Below are positions 17,368 through 24,737 of a stretch of DNA of 35,154 nucleotides, piece by piece (position 1 is the stretch's first letter; each line of letters starts with the position of its first letter). The notes below the pieces were generated by a model. The model worked only from the letters and a program-made list of their open reading frames with translations. It searched no databases and was not told where the DNA came from. The stretch covers positions 1-35,154 of the forward strand of contig NZ_JABXFD010000164.1 in NCBI RefSeq assembly GCF_013372625.1. The letters are read 5' to 3'. The stretch comes from Actinomadura sp. BRA 177. Lineage in GTDB: Bacteria; Actinomycetota; Actinomycetes; Streptosporangiales; Streptosporangiaceae. Position numbers and translations under genes: made by a program.

Positions 17368-17457
17368 GGCAACCTCCCGACGGCATTAGGGCCATGATCA
17401 GCCTATGCGCCGCCGCCCGCCCCGCGCGCCCCGATCGATCAACTCCGCACACCGGGG

Positions 17458-17772
17458 TCAGAGGTGGCCGTTCAGGGCGGCGAGCAGGGCGCGCTTGGGC
17501 TTGGCGCCGATGATCTGCTGGACGACCTCGCCGTCGCGGTAGAGGTTGAGGGTCGGGAAGCCCATGACGCCGTACCGGGCCACGATGTCGGGGTGGTCGT
17601 CGCCGTTGATCTTCGCGACGGTCAGCCGGTCGCCGTGCTCGGCCTCGATCTGCTCAAGGATCGGCGCGATCATCTTGCACGGCGGGCACCAGTCCGCCCA
17701 GAATTCGACCAGTACCGGCTTGCCGCCGCCGAGCACCTGCTCGTCGAAGTTCTCGCTGGTCAGGGTTAGCAT
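17458..17772 (-). CDS. trxA: Thioredoxin with WCPPC active site
   Basis: 104 aa, thioredoxin length. The redox site is Cys29-Pro-Pro-Cys32 instead of the usual CGPC; the cis-Pro (Pro73 in MGFPT) and the FWADW strand are standard. It reduces protein disulfides in the cytoplasm. The X-X dipeptide is known to tune redox potential in this family, so CPPC may shift its reactivity. ATG at 17772 with GGAGG 6 nt upstream. The start lies inside the open frame of the merR gene, so the two are probably coupled. Confidence 0.94.
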   Translation of the reverse strand: MLTLTSENFDEQVLGGGKPVLVEFWADWCPPCKMIAPILEQIEAEHGDRLTVAKINGDDHPDIVARYGVMGFPTLNLYRDGEVVQQIIGAKPKRALLAALNGHL

Positions 17773-18148
17773 TCGTCGCCTCCATGGAGAGGGCGCAGCC
17801 CGGGCAGGCCCGCGCCAACTGGTCAGCCACGTCCGCGCGCAGGCGGATCAGGGTGCGGATCTCGGTGTCGATCTCCGCGAGCTTGCGCCGGTAGACCGCC
17901 ACCGATTCGGGGCAGGACGCGCCGTCGGCGTGGCCCGCGCGCAGGCAGTCGACGAACGGGCGGGTGTCGTCCAGCGTGAACCCGGCGGCGAGCAGCGAGC
18001 GGATCTCCGAGACGAGCCGGAGATCGGACTCCTCGTACTGCCGGTAGCCGTTGGACGCGCGCCGCGCCGGCAGCAGCCCCTGCTGCTCGTAGTAGCGCAG
18101 CGTGCGGGTGCTGACGCCCGCGCGTTCAGCGAGTTCCCCGATCCGCAT
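17654..18148 (-). CDS. MerR-family regulator, C-terminus overlapping trxA
   Basis: 164 aa as read. The N-terminal MerR winged helix is clear (MRIGELAERAGVSTRTLRYYEQ, then RRASNGYRQYEESDL), followed by a coiled-coil dimerisation helix. Four cysteines (68, 79, 115 and 118, the last two in ACPGC) could form a metal or redox site. ATG at 18148 with GGGAGG 5 nt upstream. Unusually there is no stop before trxA, and the last about 40 codons are read out of frame through trxA (119-nt overlap). A single extra nucleotide near the end would instead give a TAA at 17768-17766, overlapping the trxA start. The natural C-terminus is therefore uncertain. Confidence 0.82.
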   Translation of the reverse strand: MRIGELAERAGVSTRTLRYYEQQGLLPARRASNGYRQYEESDLRLVSEIRSLLAAGFTLDDTRPFVDCLRAGHADGASCPESVAVYRRKLAEIDTEIRTLIRLRADVADQLARACPGCALSMEATNANPDQRELRRAGARRRQAGTGRILGGLVPAVQDDRADP

Positions 18149-18173
18149 CCGTCCTCCCTTGTGGCCGTTCGCG

Positions 18174-18205
18174 ACGCTATCCCCTGACACCGGCGTCAAG
18201 GTCAA
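18174..18205 (-). promoter_or_regulatory. MerR-type promoter with long spacer
   Basis: Read leftward: TTGACC (18205-18200), a 20-nt spacer and TAGCGT (18179-18174), about 25 nt before the merR ATG. The spacer contains an imperfect dyad, CCTTGAC and GTCAGGG. Promoters controlled by MerR-family activators typically have 19-20-nt spacers with the operator dyad between the two boxes, so this is likely an autoregulated promoter for merR-trxA. Confidence 0.55.
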
Positions 18206-18216
18206 GCCCGGTTTCC

Positions 18217-18254
18217 GGGGACGGGCCCGGCGGCGCGGTGCCGGGCCCGTCCCC
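18217..18254. terminator. Hairpin terminator after the chitinase gene
   Basis: A perfect 14-bp stem (GGGGACGGGCCCGG at 18217-18230 with 18241-18254) and a 10-nt loop, 6 nt past the chitinase stop on the minus strand. Confidence 0.75.
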
Positions 18255-18260
18255 AGGCCG

Positions 18261-19613
18261 TCACCGGCCCTGCAGGCCGCGGACGTTGTTACCGAACGTC
18301 CAGCCCTTCGAGCCGTCCCAGTTGATGGACCAGGTCATCAGACCCTTCAACTGCCCGTTGAAGTGATTCCATGCCTGGCCGACGAGACCGGTCGACATGT
18401 AGCCGCCGCCTGCGCCCGGCTGCGCGGGCAGCCCCGGCACCTGCTTGTCGTAAGGCACCCGAATCGTCGTGCCCTGGATGACGAGCCCGTTGTTGAGGCA
18501 TTCGGTCTGCTTCACGAAGCCCTCGACCGTCCCGGCGGAGTAGGAGTCACCGGAGCACCCGTACATGCTGCCGTTGTAGTACTGCATGTTGAGCCACCAC
18601 AGCCGGCCGTTGTCCGCGTACTTCTTGACGATCGGCAGGTACGCGCCCCAGATGGAGCCGTAGGTGACGCTGCCGCCGGTCACGTACGCGGTCTCCGGCG
18701 CCATCGTGAGCCCGAAGTTGGACGGCATCTGCCCGAGCACACCGTCGATGATGCGGATCAGGTTGGCCTGCGACGTCGACAGCTGGTTGATGTTGCCACT
18801 GCCGGTCAGCCCGGTCTCGATGTCGATGTCGATGCCGTCGAAGTTGTACTTCTTCAGGATCGGCACAACCGTCTGGACGAACCGGTCGGCGACGCTGCTT
18901 GAACTGAGGTCGATGCCCGCCGTCGCACCACCGATCGACATCAGGATGGTGGCGCCCGCGGCCTTCGCCGCGCACATCTCGGCGGGGGTGGCGACCTTGA
19001 CCGTCGAGTCCATGCCGTCCTCCCACAGGACGGTGCCGTCTGACCGGATGACGGGGAACGCCGCGTTGATCACGTTGTAGCCGTGCTGCTTGATCACGGG
19101 GTTGTCGATCGGCGTCCAGCCGAACGGCGGGTGGACGCCGTTGGACGCGCCGTCCCAGTTCTCCCAGTAGCCCTGCAGCACCTTGCCGGCGGGCTTCGAC
19201 TTCACCGCACAGGTGTCGTCCCCGGGCGGCTGCGTGGTGGGAGGCGTGGTCGGCGGCGTCGTAGGCGGCGTGGTGGGCGGCGTGGTCGGCGGCGTAGTCG
19301 GGGGCGTGGACCCATCACACGCACCGAGCTCGCGCCACAGTGTCGGAGTGGACGCAGGGTTCCAGTTGGCGCCGGGCCACGCGGTGTGCGCGACGAGCGC
19401 CTCGTAGCCCTTGCCGCTGTAGGCGACCTTGTCACCCACCTTGTAACTGTTGCCCTCGGCCCAGGCCGGATACGTGCAGGCGGCCAGGACGGTGGGCTGA
19501 GCGGACGACGGCGCGGACAGCACCACCAGCGCGCCCAGCGACAGCACCAGCGCCGCAAAGGCCGACGCCAGCGCCGCGATGGCCGGTGACCATCGCTTGT
19601 ACGTGATTCTCAC
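18261..19613 (-). CDS. Secreted GH18 chitinase with N-terminal chitin-binding module
   Basis: 450 aa. Signal peptide (about 1-45), a CBM5/12-type module (about 47-98, YPAWAEGNSYKVGDKVAYSG and aromatic residues in ANWNP and LWRELG), a (PPTT)n linker (about 102-129), and a GH18 barrel (about 142-450). The catalytic DxxDxDxE motif is intact as DGIDIDIE, with acid Glu266; MSIGGA (225-230) is the conserved strand 3. It cleaves chitin outside the cell. GTG at 19613 is supported by GGAGGAG 9 nt upstream. The linker DNA (about 19229-19315) is a 12-nt-period tandem repeat and may vary in copy number. Confidence 0.94.
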   Translation of the reverse strand: MRITYKRWSPAIAALASAFAALVLSLGALVVLSAPSSAQPTVLAACTYPAWAEGNSYKVGDKVAYSGKGYEALVAHTAWPGANWNPASTPTLWRELGACDGSTPPTTPPTTPPTTPPTTPPTTPPTTQPPGDDTCAVKSKPAGKVLQGYWENWDGASNGVHPPFGWTPIDNPVIKQHGYNVINAAFPVIRSDGTVLWEDGMDSTVKVATPAEMCAAKAAGATILMSIGGATAGIDLSSSSVADRFVQTVVPILKKYNFDGIDIDIETGLTGSGNINQLSTSQANLIRIIDGVLGQMPSNFGLTMAPETAYVTGGSVTYGSIWGAYLPIVKKYADNGRLWWLNMQYYNGSMYGCSGDSYSAGTVEGFVKQTECLNNGLVIQGTTIRVPYDKQVPGLPAQPGAGGGYMSTGLVGQAWNHFNGQLKGLMTWSINWDGSKGWTFGNNVRGLQGR

Positions 19614-19848
19614 GGGGGACGACTCCTCCAGAACGGGGACAGAGGAGCCGGCGCAAGAGCCGAACAAGCCCCGCGAACGCGAGACCCTCCCAGGCGCAAG
19701 GCGCAAACAACCGGCATGGACGCCACGAGCAGCCTAACCGCCCCGTCCCATCTCGGGAAGACCAAGGCACGGCCCCTCCGCCACGGGCGGACTGCTAGCT
19801 TGCGAAGGACGGCGTCACCATCGCCGCCTTCACGAGGAGACCTCCATC

Positions 19849-20376
19849 ATGGCGATGCGCGAGGCGTTCGCTGCGCTCGATGTGATGCCCGGATTCCGCG
19901 CCGAGCTGGTAGGTGGAGAGATCATCGTGTCGCCGCCTCCCGACGGGCAGCACGAGACGATCGTCGTGGCCGTCGACGACTGGGTCCGGGACGTCCACGG
20001 CCTGCGGCTGCACCGCAACCTGACGCTGATCAGCCCTGAGGGCGAATACGTCCCCGACGGCATCGCCGCCCCCAAGGGCGCGTTCGCCGGACGCGACTGG
20101 CACAGCAAGCCCGATGGGGTGGTCATGGTCCTGGAGGTGACCTCCGGTCGGCGGGGGGAGCGCAAGGCCGCCGAACGTGACCGCGGCCCGAAACGCCGGG
20201 GGTACGCCGCCGCCGACATCCCGCTGTACCTGCTGATCGACCGGCTGGACGGCAAGGCCACGATCTTCTCCGAGCCCCGCGGCGACGACTACACGCACAG
20301 CGCGTCGGCCGTCCTCGGCGACGACCTGACCATCCCGGCCCCGTTCGAAGGCGTCCTCCCCACGGGCGGCTTCTGA
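19849..20376 (+). CDS. Uma2-family (DUF820) restriction-endonuclease-fold protein
   Basis: 175 aa. The PD-(D/E)xK-like core is visible as Asp70 (VPDGI), Glu96 (VLEVTS) and Lys115 (GPKRRGY), followed by YAAADIPLYLLIDR typical of Uma2 proteins. The family is abundant in actinomycetes and cyanobacteria; its cellular role is not established. ATG with GAGGAGACC upstream. It begins the accessory stretch that runs to about 25.5 kb. Confidence 0.9.
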   Translation: MAMREAFAALDVMPGFRAELVGGEIIVSPPPDGQHETIVVAVDDWVRDVHGLRLHRNLTLISPEGEYVPDGIAAPKGAFAGRDWHSKPDGVVMVLEVTSGRRGERKAAERDRGPKRRGYAAADIPLYLLIDRLDGKATIFSEPRGDDYTHSASAVLGDDLTIPAPFEGVLPTGGF

Positions 20377-20438
20377 CACGCCGGCCGCACCCGCAACCCA
20401 CGCCCTCACGTCGCGCAACGCCACCCAGGAAAGGCGAT

Positions 20439-20466
20439 GGGGAGCGGCCCTCACGGGCGGCTCCCC
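20439..20466. terminator. Imperfect hairpin terminator
   Basis: A 12-bp stem with one internal mismatch (GGGGAGCGGCCC at 20439-20450 with 20455-20466) and a TCAC loop, between the convergent Uma2 and HATPase genes. Confidence 0.55.
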
Positions 20467-20521
20467 TGCCTTAGCTTGATCAACGTTCACCCTAGCGGCA
20501 GGTTCCACGCTCCGCTGGTCT

Positions 20522-20917
20522 TTATGTGCGGTCGATGATCGCGAAGACGACCTTGCCGGCCTGGCCGGCGAGGGGGCGGACGCCCCAGCGGCGGGAGAAC
20601 TGGCCGACGATGAACAGGCCCCGGCCGACCTCGCTGACCATGTCGGTCTCCTGGACGTGCGGCAGGTCGCAGGTGGCGTCCTGGACCTCCATCCACAGGG
20701 CGTCGTCCTCCGTGCGGTCCAGCCGCAGCGTCACGTCCCCGTCCTTCTCGGACGCGTAGCGCAGCGCGTTGGTGACCAACTCGCTGGCCACCAGGCACGG
20801 GACGAAGTCGTCCATCCCGTACCGGCCGGTGACCAGCCGCACGAACTCCCGAACCTCCGCGACGACCTTGAGGTCCTGCTTCACCACCATCTCGTTCTCC
20901 GCCGCACCCTGGCCCAT
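20522..20917 (-). CDS. ATP-binding protein, HATPase_c_2 (anti-sigma-like)
   Basis: 131 aa. The GHKL core shows the N-box ASELVTNALRYA (about 44-55), VQDAT, and the G-box EVGRGLFIVGQFSRRWGV (about 96-113). It is divergent from the XRE-DUF5753 regulator, the standard whiJ/abaA-like arrangement in streptomycetes and relatives (HATPase, XRE, DUF397), which affects development and antibiotic production in those species. ATG with GAGGAG about 7 nt upstream. Confidence 0.9.
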   Translation of the reverse strand: MGQGAAENEMVVKQDLKVVAEVREFVRLVTGRYGMDDFVPCLVASELVTNALRYASEKDGDVTLRLDRTEDDALWMEVQDATCDLPHVQETDMVSEVGRGLFIVGQFSRRWGVRPLAGQAGKVVFAIIDRT

Positions 20918-20932
20918 GACCGCTCCTCACTC

Positions 20933-20952
20933 TGTGTGGCGAACACCACACA
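20933..20952. promoter_or_regulatory. Inverted repeat near the HATPase start
   Basis: TGTGTGG and CCACACA (7-bp arms, 6-nt spacer) lie 16-35 nt upstream of the HATPase ATG, where a repressor would block its promoter. No binding protein is identified. Confidence 0.35.
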
Positions 20953-20979
20953 TGTTGCAAGGTTTCGCAGTACGATGCT

Positions 20980-21011
20980 GTTACCAGGCTTGTCTGGTGA
21001 CGACTGGTGAC
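20980..21011. promoter_or_regulatory. Three related half-sites upstream of the XRE regulator
   Basis: GTTACCAG (20980-20987) forms a near-perfect inverted repeat with CTGGTGAC (20994-21001), which is repeated directly as CTGGTGAC at 21004-21011, a 10-nt phase. Helically phased half-sites between a divergent HATPase gene and an XRE gene suggest an operator for the XRE protein. Confidence 0.4.
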
Positions 21012-21058
21012 AGGCGTGTCTTCTCGGCGAGGTACCAAGGAAGGGAAACTTCGCGATC

Positions 21059-21868
21059 ATGCCCCCACGACGCCAACGCCCCAAGGAGTCCCCCGCCCTG
21101 ATCGCGTTCGGTGGACAGATGCGCCGGATGCGAGAGGCGAAGGGCATCACCCAGCAATCCATCGCCGACCACACGAACATCAGCAAGGCCCAGGTGAGCC
21201 GCATCGAGAACGGCACTCGGCGGGCCACGCGCTCATTCGTGGAGCAGGTCGACCGCATCCTCGGTTCGGACGGAGCCCTGATCAAACTCTGGGAGGACCT
21301 GAACAGGAACGGTCATCCGGTCCCGATCTGGTTCGACTGGCCCAAGATCGAAGCGGACGCGGCGATGCTCATATCGTGGGAGCCGATGCTGATCGCGGGC
21401 CTCGCCCAGACTCCGGCCTACGCGTCCGCCCTCCTGCAGGGCAACGAAGAAGCCGTAGCAGCGCGGCTCGCTCGCCAAGAGATCCTCACGAGAAACGACG
21501 GACGCACCCCACCGGAACTCGTGCTGCTGGTCGACGAGCAGGCACTTCGCCGTCCGGTCGGCACGGCCGAGACCATGAGGGAGCAACTCCAGCACCTGCT
21601 GGACCTGAGCATGTTGCCCAACATCACGGTTCAAGTAGTGTTGGAAAGCGGCGAGCACGACGGCAACATGGGCGCGTTCACCATCGCCACGATGGACGAT
21701 CGAAGCGAGGTCGCGTATATCGAGACGGCGATCCACGCCATCACGACCGACGACCCAACAGACCTGTCCACGCTGGCGCGTACTCTCAACGCCCTCCGTT
21801 CACGGACACTCACCGAAGAGATGTCGCGCGAGCTGATCAGAAAGGTGGTCCAGGAAAGATGGACCTGA
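21059..21868 (+). CDS. XRE-family regulator with DUF5753 (WhiJ/Scr1-like)
   Basis: 269 aa. The N-terminal HTH is at about 17-70 (FGGQMRRMREAKGITQQSIADH, ISKAQVSRIENGTR). The C-terminal DUF5753 domain (about 90-265) starts with WFDWPKIEADA and contains WEPMLIAGLAQTPAYASALL. These proteins act with a partner DUF397 protein; the XRE-DUF397 pair Scr1/Scr2 and the WhiJ locus of Streptomyces regulate antibiotic production and development. Here the next gene is DUF397, overlapping by 10 nt. The ribosome site is distant (GGAAGGG about 13 nt upstream). Confidence 0.93.
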   Translation: MPPRRQRPKESPALIAFGGQMRRMREAKGITQQSIADHTNISKAQVSRIENGTRRATRSFVEQVDRILGSDGALIKLWEDLNRNGHPVPIWFDWPKIEADAAMLISWEPMLIAGLAQTPAYASALLQGNEEAVAARLARQEILTRNDGRTPPELVLLVDEQALRRPVGTAETMREQLQHLLDLSMLPNITVQVVLESGEHDGNMGAFTIATMDDRSEVAYIETAIHAITTDDPTDLSTLARTLNALRSRTLTEEMSRELIRKVVQERWT

Positions 21869-22050
21869 GAAACACTAAGTGGCGCAAGAGCAGCTACACC
21901 GGCTCCAACGGCGGCAACTGCGTCGAACTGGCGGACGTGGCCGGCGCGGTGGTGGCGGTGCGGGACAGCAAGGACCCGGACGGCCCCGTCCTCCTCCTCA
22001 CCCGCGCGGCCCTGCGGACGGCCGTCCAGTCCGCCACCGACACCCACTGA
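21859..22050 (+). CDS. DUF397 protein, copy 1 (partner of the XRE regulator)
   Basis: 63 aa with the single DUF397 pattern: TKWRKSSYTGSNGGNCVELADV then VAVRDSKDPDGPVLLLTRAAL. ATG at 21859 lies within the last 10 nt of the XRE gene, with AGGAAAG just upstream, so the two are translated together. It is a small acidic-to-neutral cytoplasmic partner of the regulator. It has the standard length, unlike the three longer copies downstream. Confidence 0.93.
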   Translation: MDLRNTKWRKSSYTGSNGGNCVELADVAGAVVAVRDSKDPDGPVLLLTRAALRTAVQSATDTH

Positions 22051-22203
22051 CCGTCCAGCACCAATCACCCCGGCGACCCAACCCGCCGAGCAGCGGCGAG
22101 TCGTCCCGTCCCCCCGACCCGGACGACCCGCCGCGCCCCCACGGGTAAGACCCACGTCCGTCTACCTACCCCAGAGGGAACCTCAGCGAGGCGGGCGCGC
22201 CCG

Positions 22204-22238
22204 ATGACAAGCCCGACCGCGCGCCCGACACTGGCCCC
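22204..22238 (+). promoter_or_regulatory. Promoter for DUF397 copy 2, apparently leaderless
   Basis: ATGACA (22204-22209), 17 nt, then GACACT (22227-22232), then 6 nt to the ATG. There is no ribosome site, so the transcript would begin at or next to the start codon. Confidence 0.5.
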
Positions 22239-22493
22239 ATGCCCCTGGAAAACCTCAACTGGCGCCGCAGCACCCACAACGGCCCCAACGGCGGGAACTG
22301 CGTCGAACTGGCAGGGCTCTCCTGGCACAAGAGCAGCCGCAGCACCTCCAGCGGCGGTAACTGTGTTGAGTTGGCGGACGTGGCCGGTGCGCTGGTGGCG
22401 GTGCGGGACAGCAAGGACCCGGACGGGCCCGTCCTCCTGCTGACCCGCGCGGCCCTGCGGACGGCCGTCCAGTCCGCCACCGACACCCACTGA
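22239..22493 (+). CDS. DUF397 protein, copy 2 (extended, two half-motifs)
   Basis: 84 aa. It contains two copies of the DUF397 N-terminal element (NWRRSTHNGPNGGNCVELA and HKSSRSTSSGGNCVELA) before one VAVRDSKDPDGPVLLLT segment. The C-terminal about 45 residues are nearly identical to copy 1. It has its own promoter-like block and no ribosome site. Confidence 0.88.
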   Translation: MPLENLNWRRSTHNGPNGGNCVELAGLSWHKSSRSTSSGGNCVELADVAGALVAVRDSKDPDGPVLLLTRAALRTAVQSATDTH

Positions 22494-22642
22494 CCGTCCA
22501 GCACCGACCACCCCGGCGACCCCGAACCGCTGAGCAGCGGCGAGTGTCGGGGCGTCCCGTCCCGGACGACCCGCCGCACCCCGCCCTCCCTACGGCCCGT
22601 CCACCTATCCCAGAGGGAACCTCAGCAAGGCGGGCGCGCCCG

Positions 22643-22677
22643 ATGACAAGCCCGATCGTCCGTCCGACACTGGCGCC
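22643..22677 (+). promoter_or_regulatory. Promoter for DUF397 copy 3, apparently leaderless
   Basis: ATGACA (22643-22648), 17 nt, GACACT (22666-22671), then 6 nt to the ATG; same layout as copy 2. Confidence 0.5.
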
Positions 22678-22944
22678 ATGCCCTTGGAAAACCTCAACTG
22701 GCGCCGCAGCACCCACAGCGGCCCCAACGGCGGTGAGTGCGTCGAGTTGGCAAGCTTCACCGCCACCGCCCACTGGCGCAAGAGCACACGGAGCCTGGAG
22801 AACGGCGGCAACTGCGTCCAGTTGGCCGGGATGGCCGGTGCGGTGGTGGCGGTGCGGGACAGCAAGGACCCGGATGGCCCCGTCCTCCTGCTGACGGCTG
22901 CCGCCTTCCGCGCAGCCATCCAATCCGCCGCCGACAGGCACTGA
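22678..22944 (+). CDS. DUF397 protein, copy 3 (extended)
   Basis: 88 aa. N-terminal half-motif WRRSTHSGPNGGECVELA, a variable middle (SFTATAHWRKSTRSLEN), a second GGNCVQLAGMAG and the VAVRDSKDPDGPVLLLT segment, ending AAIQSAADRH. Gly-Gly-Asn-Cys is changed to Gly-Gly-Glu-Cys in the first element. Compared with copy 2 the middle has diverged, while the promoter and the ends are conserved. Confidence 0.88.
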   Translation: MPLENLNWRRSTHSGPNGGECVELASFTATAHWRKSTRSLENGGNCVQLAGMAGAVVAVRDSKDPDGPVLLLTAAAFRAAIQSAADRH

Positions 22945-23113
22945 CCGTCCAGCACCGACCCCCCGGCGGCCCCGAACCGCTGAGCAGCGGCGAGCGGCGA
23001 GTCGTCCCCTCCATCCCCGACCCGACGACCCGCCGCGCTCCACCCTCCCCACGGGTAAGACCCACGTCCGTCCACCTACCCCAGAGGCAACCCCGGCCGA
23101 GCGGGCACGCCCG

Positions 23114-23148
23114 CTGACAAGCCCGACCGGCCGTCCGACACTGGCACC
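23114..23148 (+). promoter_or_regulatory. Promoter for DUF397 copy 4, apparently leaderless
   Basis: CTGACA (23114-23119), 17 nt, GACACT (23137-23142), 6 nt to the ATG; the spacing is the same as in copies 2 and 3. Confidence 0.5.
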
Positions 23149-23415
23149 ATGCCCCTGGAAAACCTCAACTGGCGCCGCAGCACCCACAGCGGCCCCAACG
23201 GCGGTGAGTGCGTCGAGTTGGCAAGCTTCACCACCGCCCACTGGCGCAAGAGCACACGGAGTGGCGAGAACGGCGGCAACTGCGTCCAGTTGGCCGGGAT
23301 GGCCGGTGCGGTGGTGGCGGTGCGGGACAGCAAGGACCCGGATGGCCCCGTCCTCCTGCTGACGGCTGCCGCCTTCCGCGCAGCCATCGCGAACATCTCA
23401 GCATCCAGCACCTGA
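23149..23415 (+). CDS. DUF397 protein, copy 4 (extended, altered C-terminus)
   Basis: 88 aa, almost identical to copy 3 up to AAI, then NISASST instead of QSAADRH. The last codons align with the untranslated trailer of the other copies (TCCAGCACC), as if the normal TGA had become TCA and translation now runs 4 codons further. The tnpB element begins within about 30 nt of this end, so the change may mark an insertion scar. Confidence 0.85.
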   Translation: MPLENLNWRRSTHSGPNGGECVELASFTTAHWRKSTRSGENGGNCVQLAGMAGAVVAVRDSKDPDGPVLLLTAAAFRAAIANISASST

Positions 23416-23445
23416 CGGCCCGGGCACCGATCGCCACCGGCTCCC

Positions 23446-24632
23446 CTACGCAGGCAGGAGAGCGGGTTGAGGTTCGCGGTTCACCGGCCGGGCCGACGCC
23501 CCGCCTCCCCGCGCGGCCACCGTGCGTCCCACGGCGGTGTCTCGGATGTTGCGTGCGGCGTTGACGTCGGCGTTGGCCCGGTGCCCGCAGGCGACGCACC
23601 GGAACACCGCTTGGCTCTCGCGGTTGCTCCGGGCGCGGTGCCCGCACGCATGACAGGTCTGCGACGTGTACGCCGGGTCGACCTTGACGACCCGCCCTGG
23701 CGCCTTATGCTCCAACCGGGTCACGAGTTGCCCCCACCCGGCGGCCAGGATGGCCCGGTTGAGCCCGGCCTTCTGCCGGACGCCCGCGCCGGGGACATCC
23801 AGGGTGCCTTTCGCGGACCGGGTCATAGCCCGCACGTTCAAGTCCTCGACGGCGATGACGTCGAACCGGCGCGCCAGGTCCGTCGAGGTCTTCTCCACCC
23901 AGTCCCTGCGGCGGTCGGCCTCACGCGCCTTGAGCCGCGCGATGGCGGCCTTGACACGGGCACGGCGGTTGGACCCCCGCTTCGCGCGGGCCATGCGCCG
24001 CAGCAACCGGCCCAACCGCTTGGCCTTACCCCGCGTCAGCCCCGGCACAGTGCAGGTCTGGCCGGTCGACAACGCGGCCGACACCACCACGCCCCGGTCC
24101 ACCCCGACCGCCGCACCGTTGCCGGGCGCGGGAACGGGGACGGGCACGTGCGCGAACGCGACGTGCCAGCGTCCGGCGCGGTCGCGGGTCACCCGGAACG
24201 ACTTCACCCCCGGCGGGACGGGGCGCGACCAGCGGAACCGCACCCACCCCACCTTCGGCACCCGCACCTCACCCATGCGGCGCGACAACCGCCGCGCATC
24301 CCACGCCCGACCGCGAACCCCGACGATCCGGAACCCCTCTTGCCGCCCGGCCTTACGCCAGGTAGGGCGCCGGTGCGTGCCCGCGAAGAAGTTCGCCATC
24401 GCCTGGGCGAAGTCCTTGAGCGCCTGCTGCTGCACCGTCTGCGAACCCGCCGCCAACCACGCGAACTCGGCGCGGGCCTCGGTGAGCTGGCGGGCCCCGG
24501 CGCGGGGCCGCGGCGCGGCGTCCACCAAGCATGCTGCTCCACCGCCAGGTTCCACACGTACCGGGCGTGCGAGCAATGCTCCAGCAGCCCCGCCTCCTGG
24601 GCAGGGGTCGGGCACAGCCGGTACCTGGACAC
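23446..24632 (-). pseudogene. tnpB: tnpB, RNA-guided nuclease of IS200/IS605 family, frameshifted
   Basis: Reading from GTG 24632, the N-terminus VSRYRLCPTPAQEAGLLEHC then HARYVWNLAVEQHAWW is in one frame. From about ARQLTEARAEFAWLAAG onward the protein continues in the frame one nucleotide earlier, to the TAG at 23446. The change lies between about 24490 and 24522, in a GC-rich run, and fits a 1-nt deletion. The C-part has all RuvC/zinc features: GVDRG, VIAVEDLNV, CHACG...CVACG and NADVNAARN. TnpB cuts DNA guided by a transposon-end RNA. It would be active only if the frameshift is an error or is bypassed. Confidence 0.85.
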
Positions 24633-24717
24633 GCCCCGCAACCTACCGACCGCCACCGACAAAACCAGGACCGACTAAACCCGGAAGGTCACCGTGCCGC
24701 ACCATGCCGCGCTTCCT

Positions 24718-24737
24718 CCCCGCCCTGAAGGACGGGG
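24718..24737. repeat. IS-end hairpin
   Basis: CCCCGCCC-TGAA-GGACGGGG: an 8-bp stem with one mismatch and a TGAA loop. This sequence is characteristic of IS200/IS605 ends in high-GC genomes. It lies upstream of tnpB. Confidence 0.65.

Larger units (their letters stand above)
22051..23415 (+). repeat. Tandem array of DUF397 gene units
   Basis: Three consecutive units of about 440-470 nt, each with the same trailer (GACCGTCCAGCACC just after the preceding stop), a GAGCAGCGGCGAG segment, a conserved CCAGAGG(G/C)AACC element, a promoter-like block and a DUF397 ORF. Starts are 439 and 471 nt apart. The units are highly similar at DNA level even outside the ORFs, showing recent tandem duplication. 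Copy 1 shares the 3' half of copy 2 almost exactly, so the array was probably seeded from the regulator-linked gene. Confidence 0.85.

Noticed and set aside
19229-19315. Independent 12-nt tandem repeat
   Set aside because: It encodes the PPTT linker of the chitinase, a common feature of secreted glycosidases.
22051-23415. CRISPR-like array
   Set aside because: The repeats are about 450 nt long and contain genes; there are no short spacers and no cas genes.
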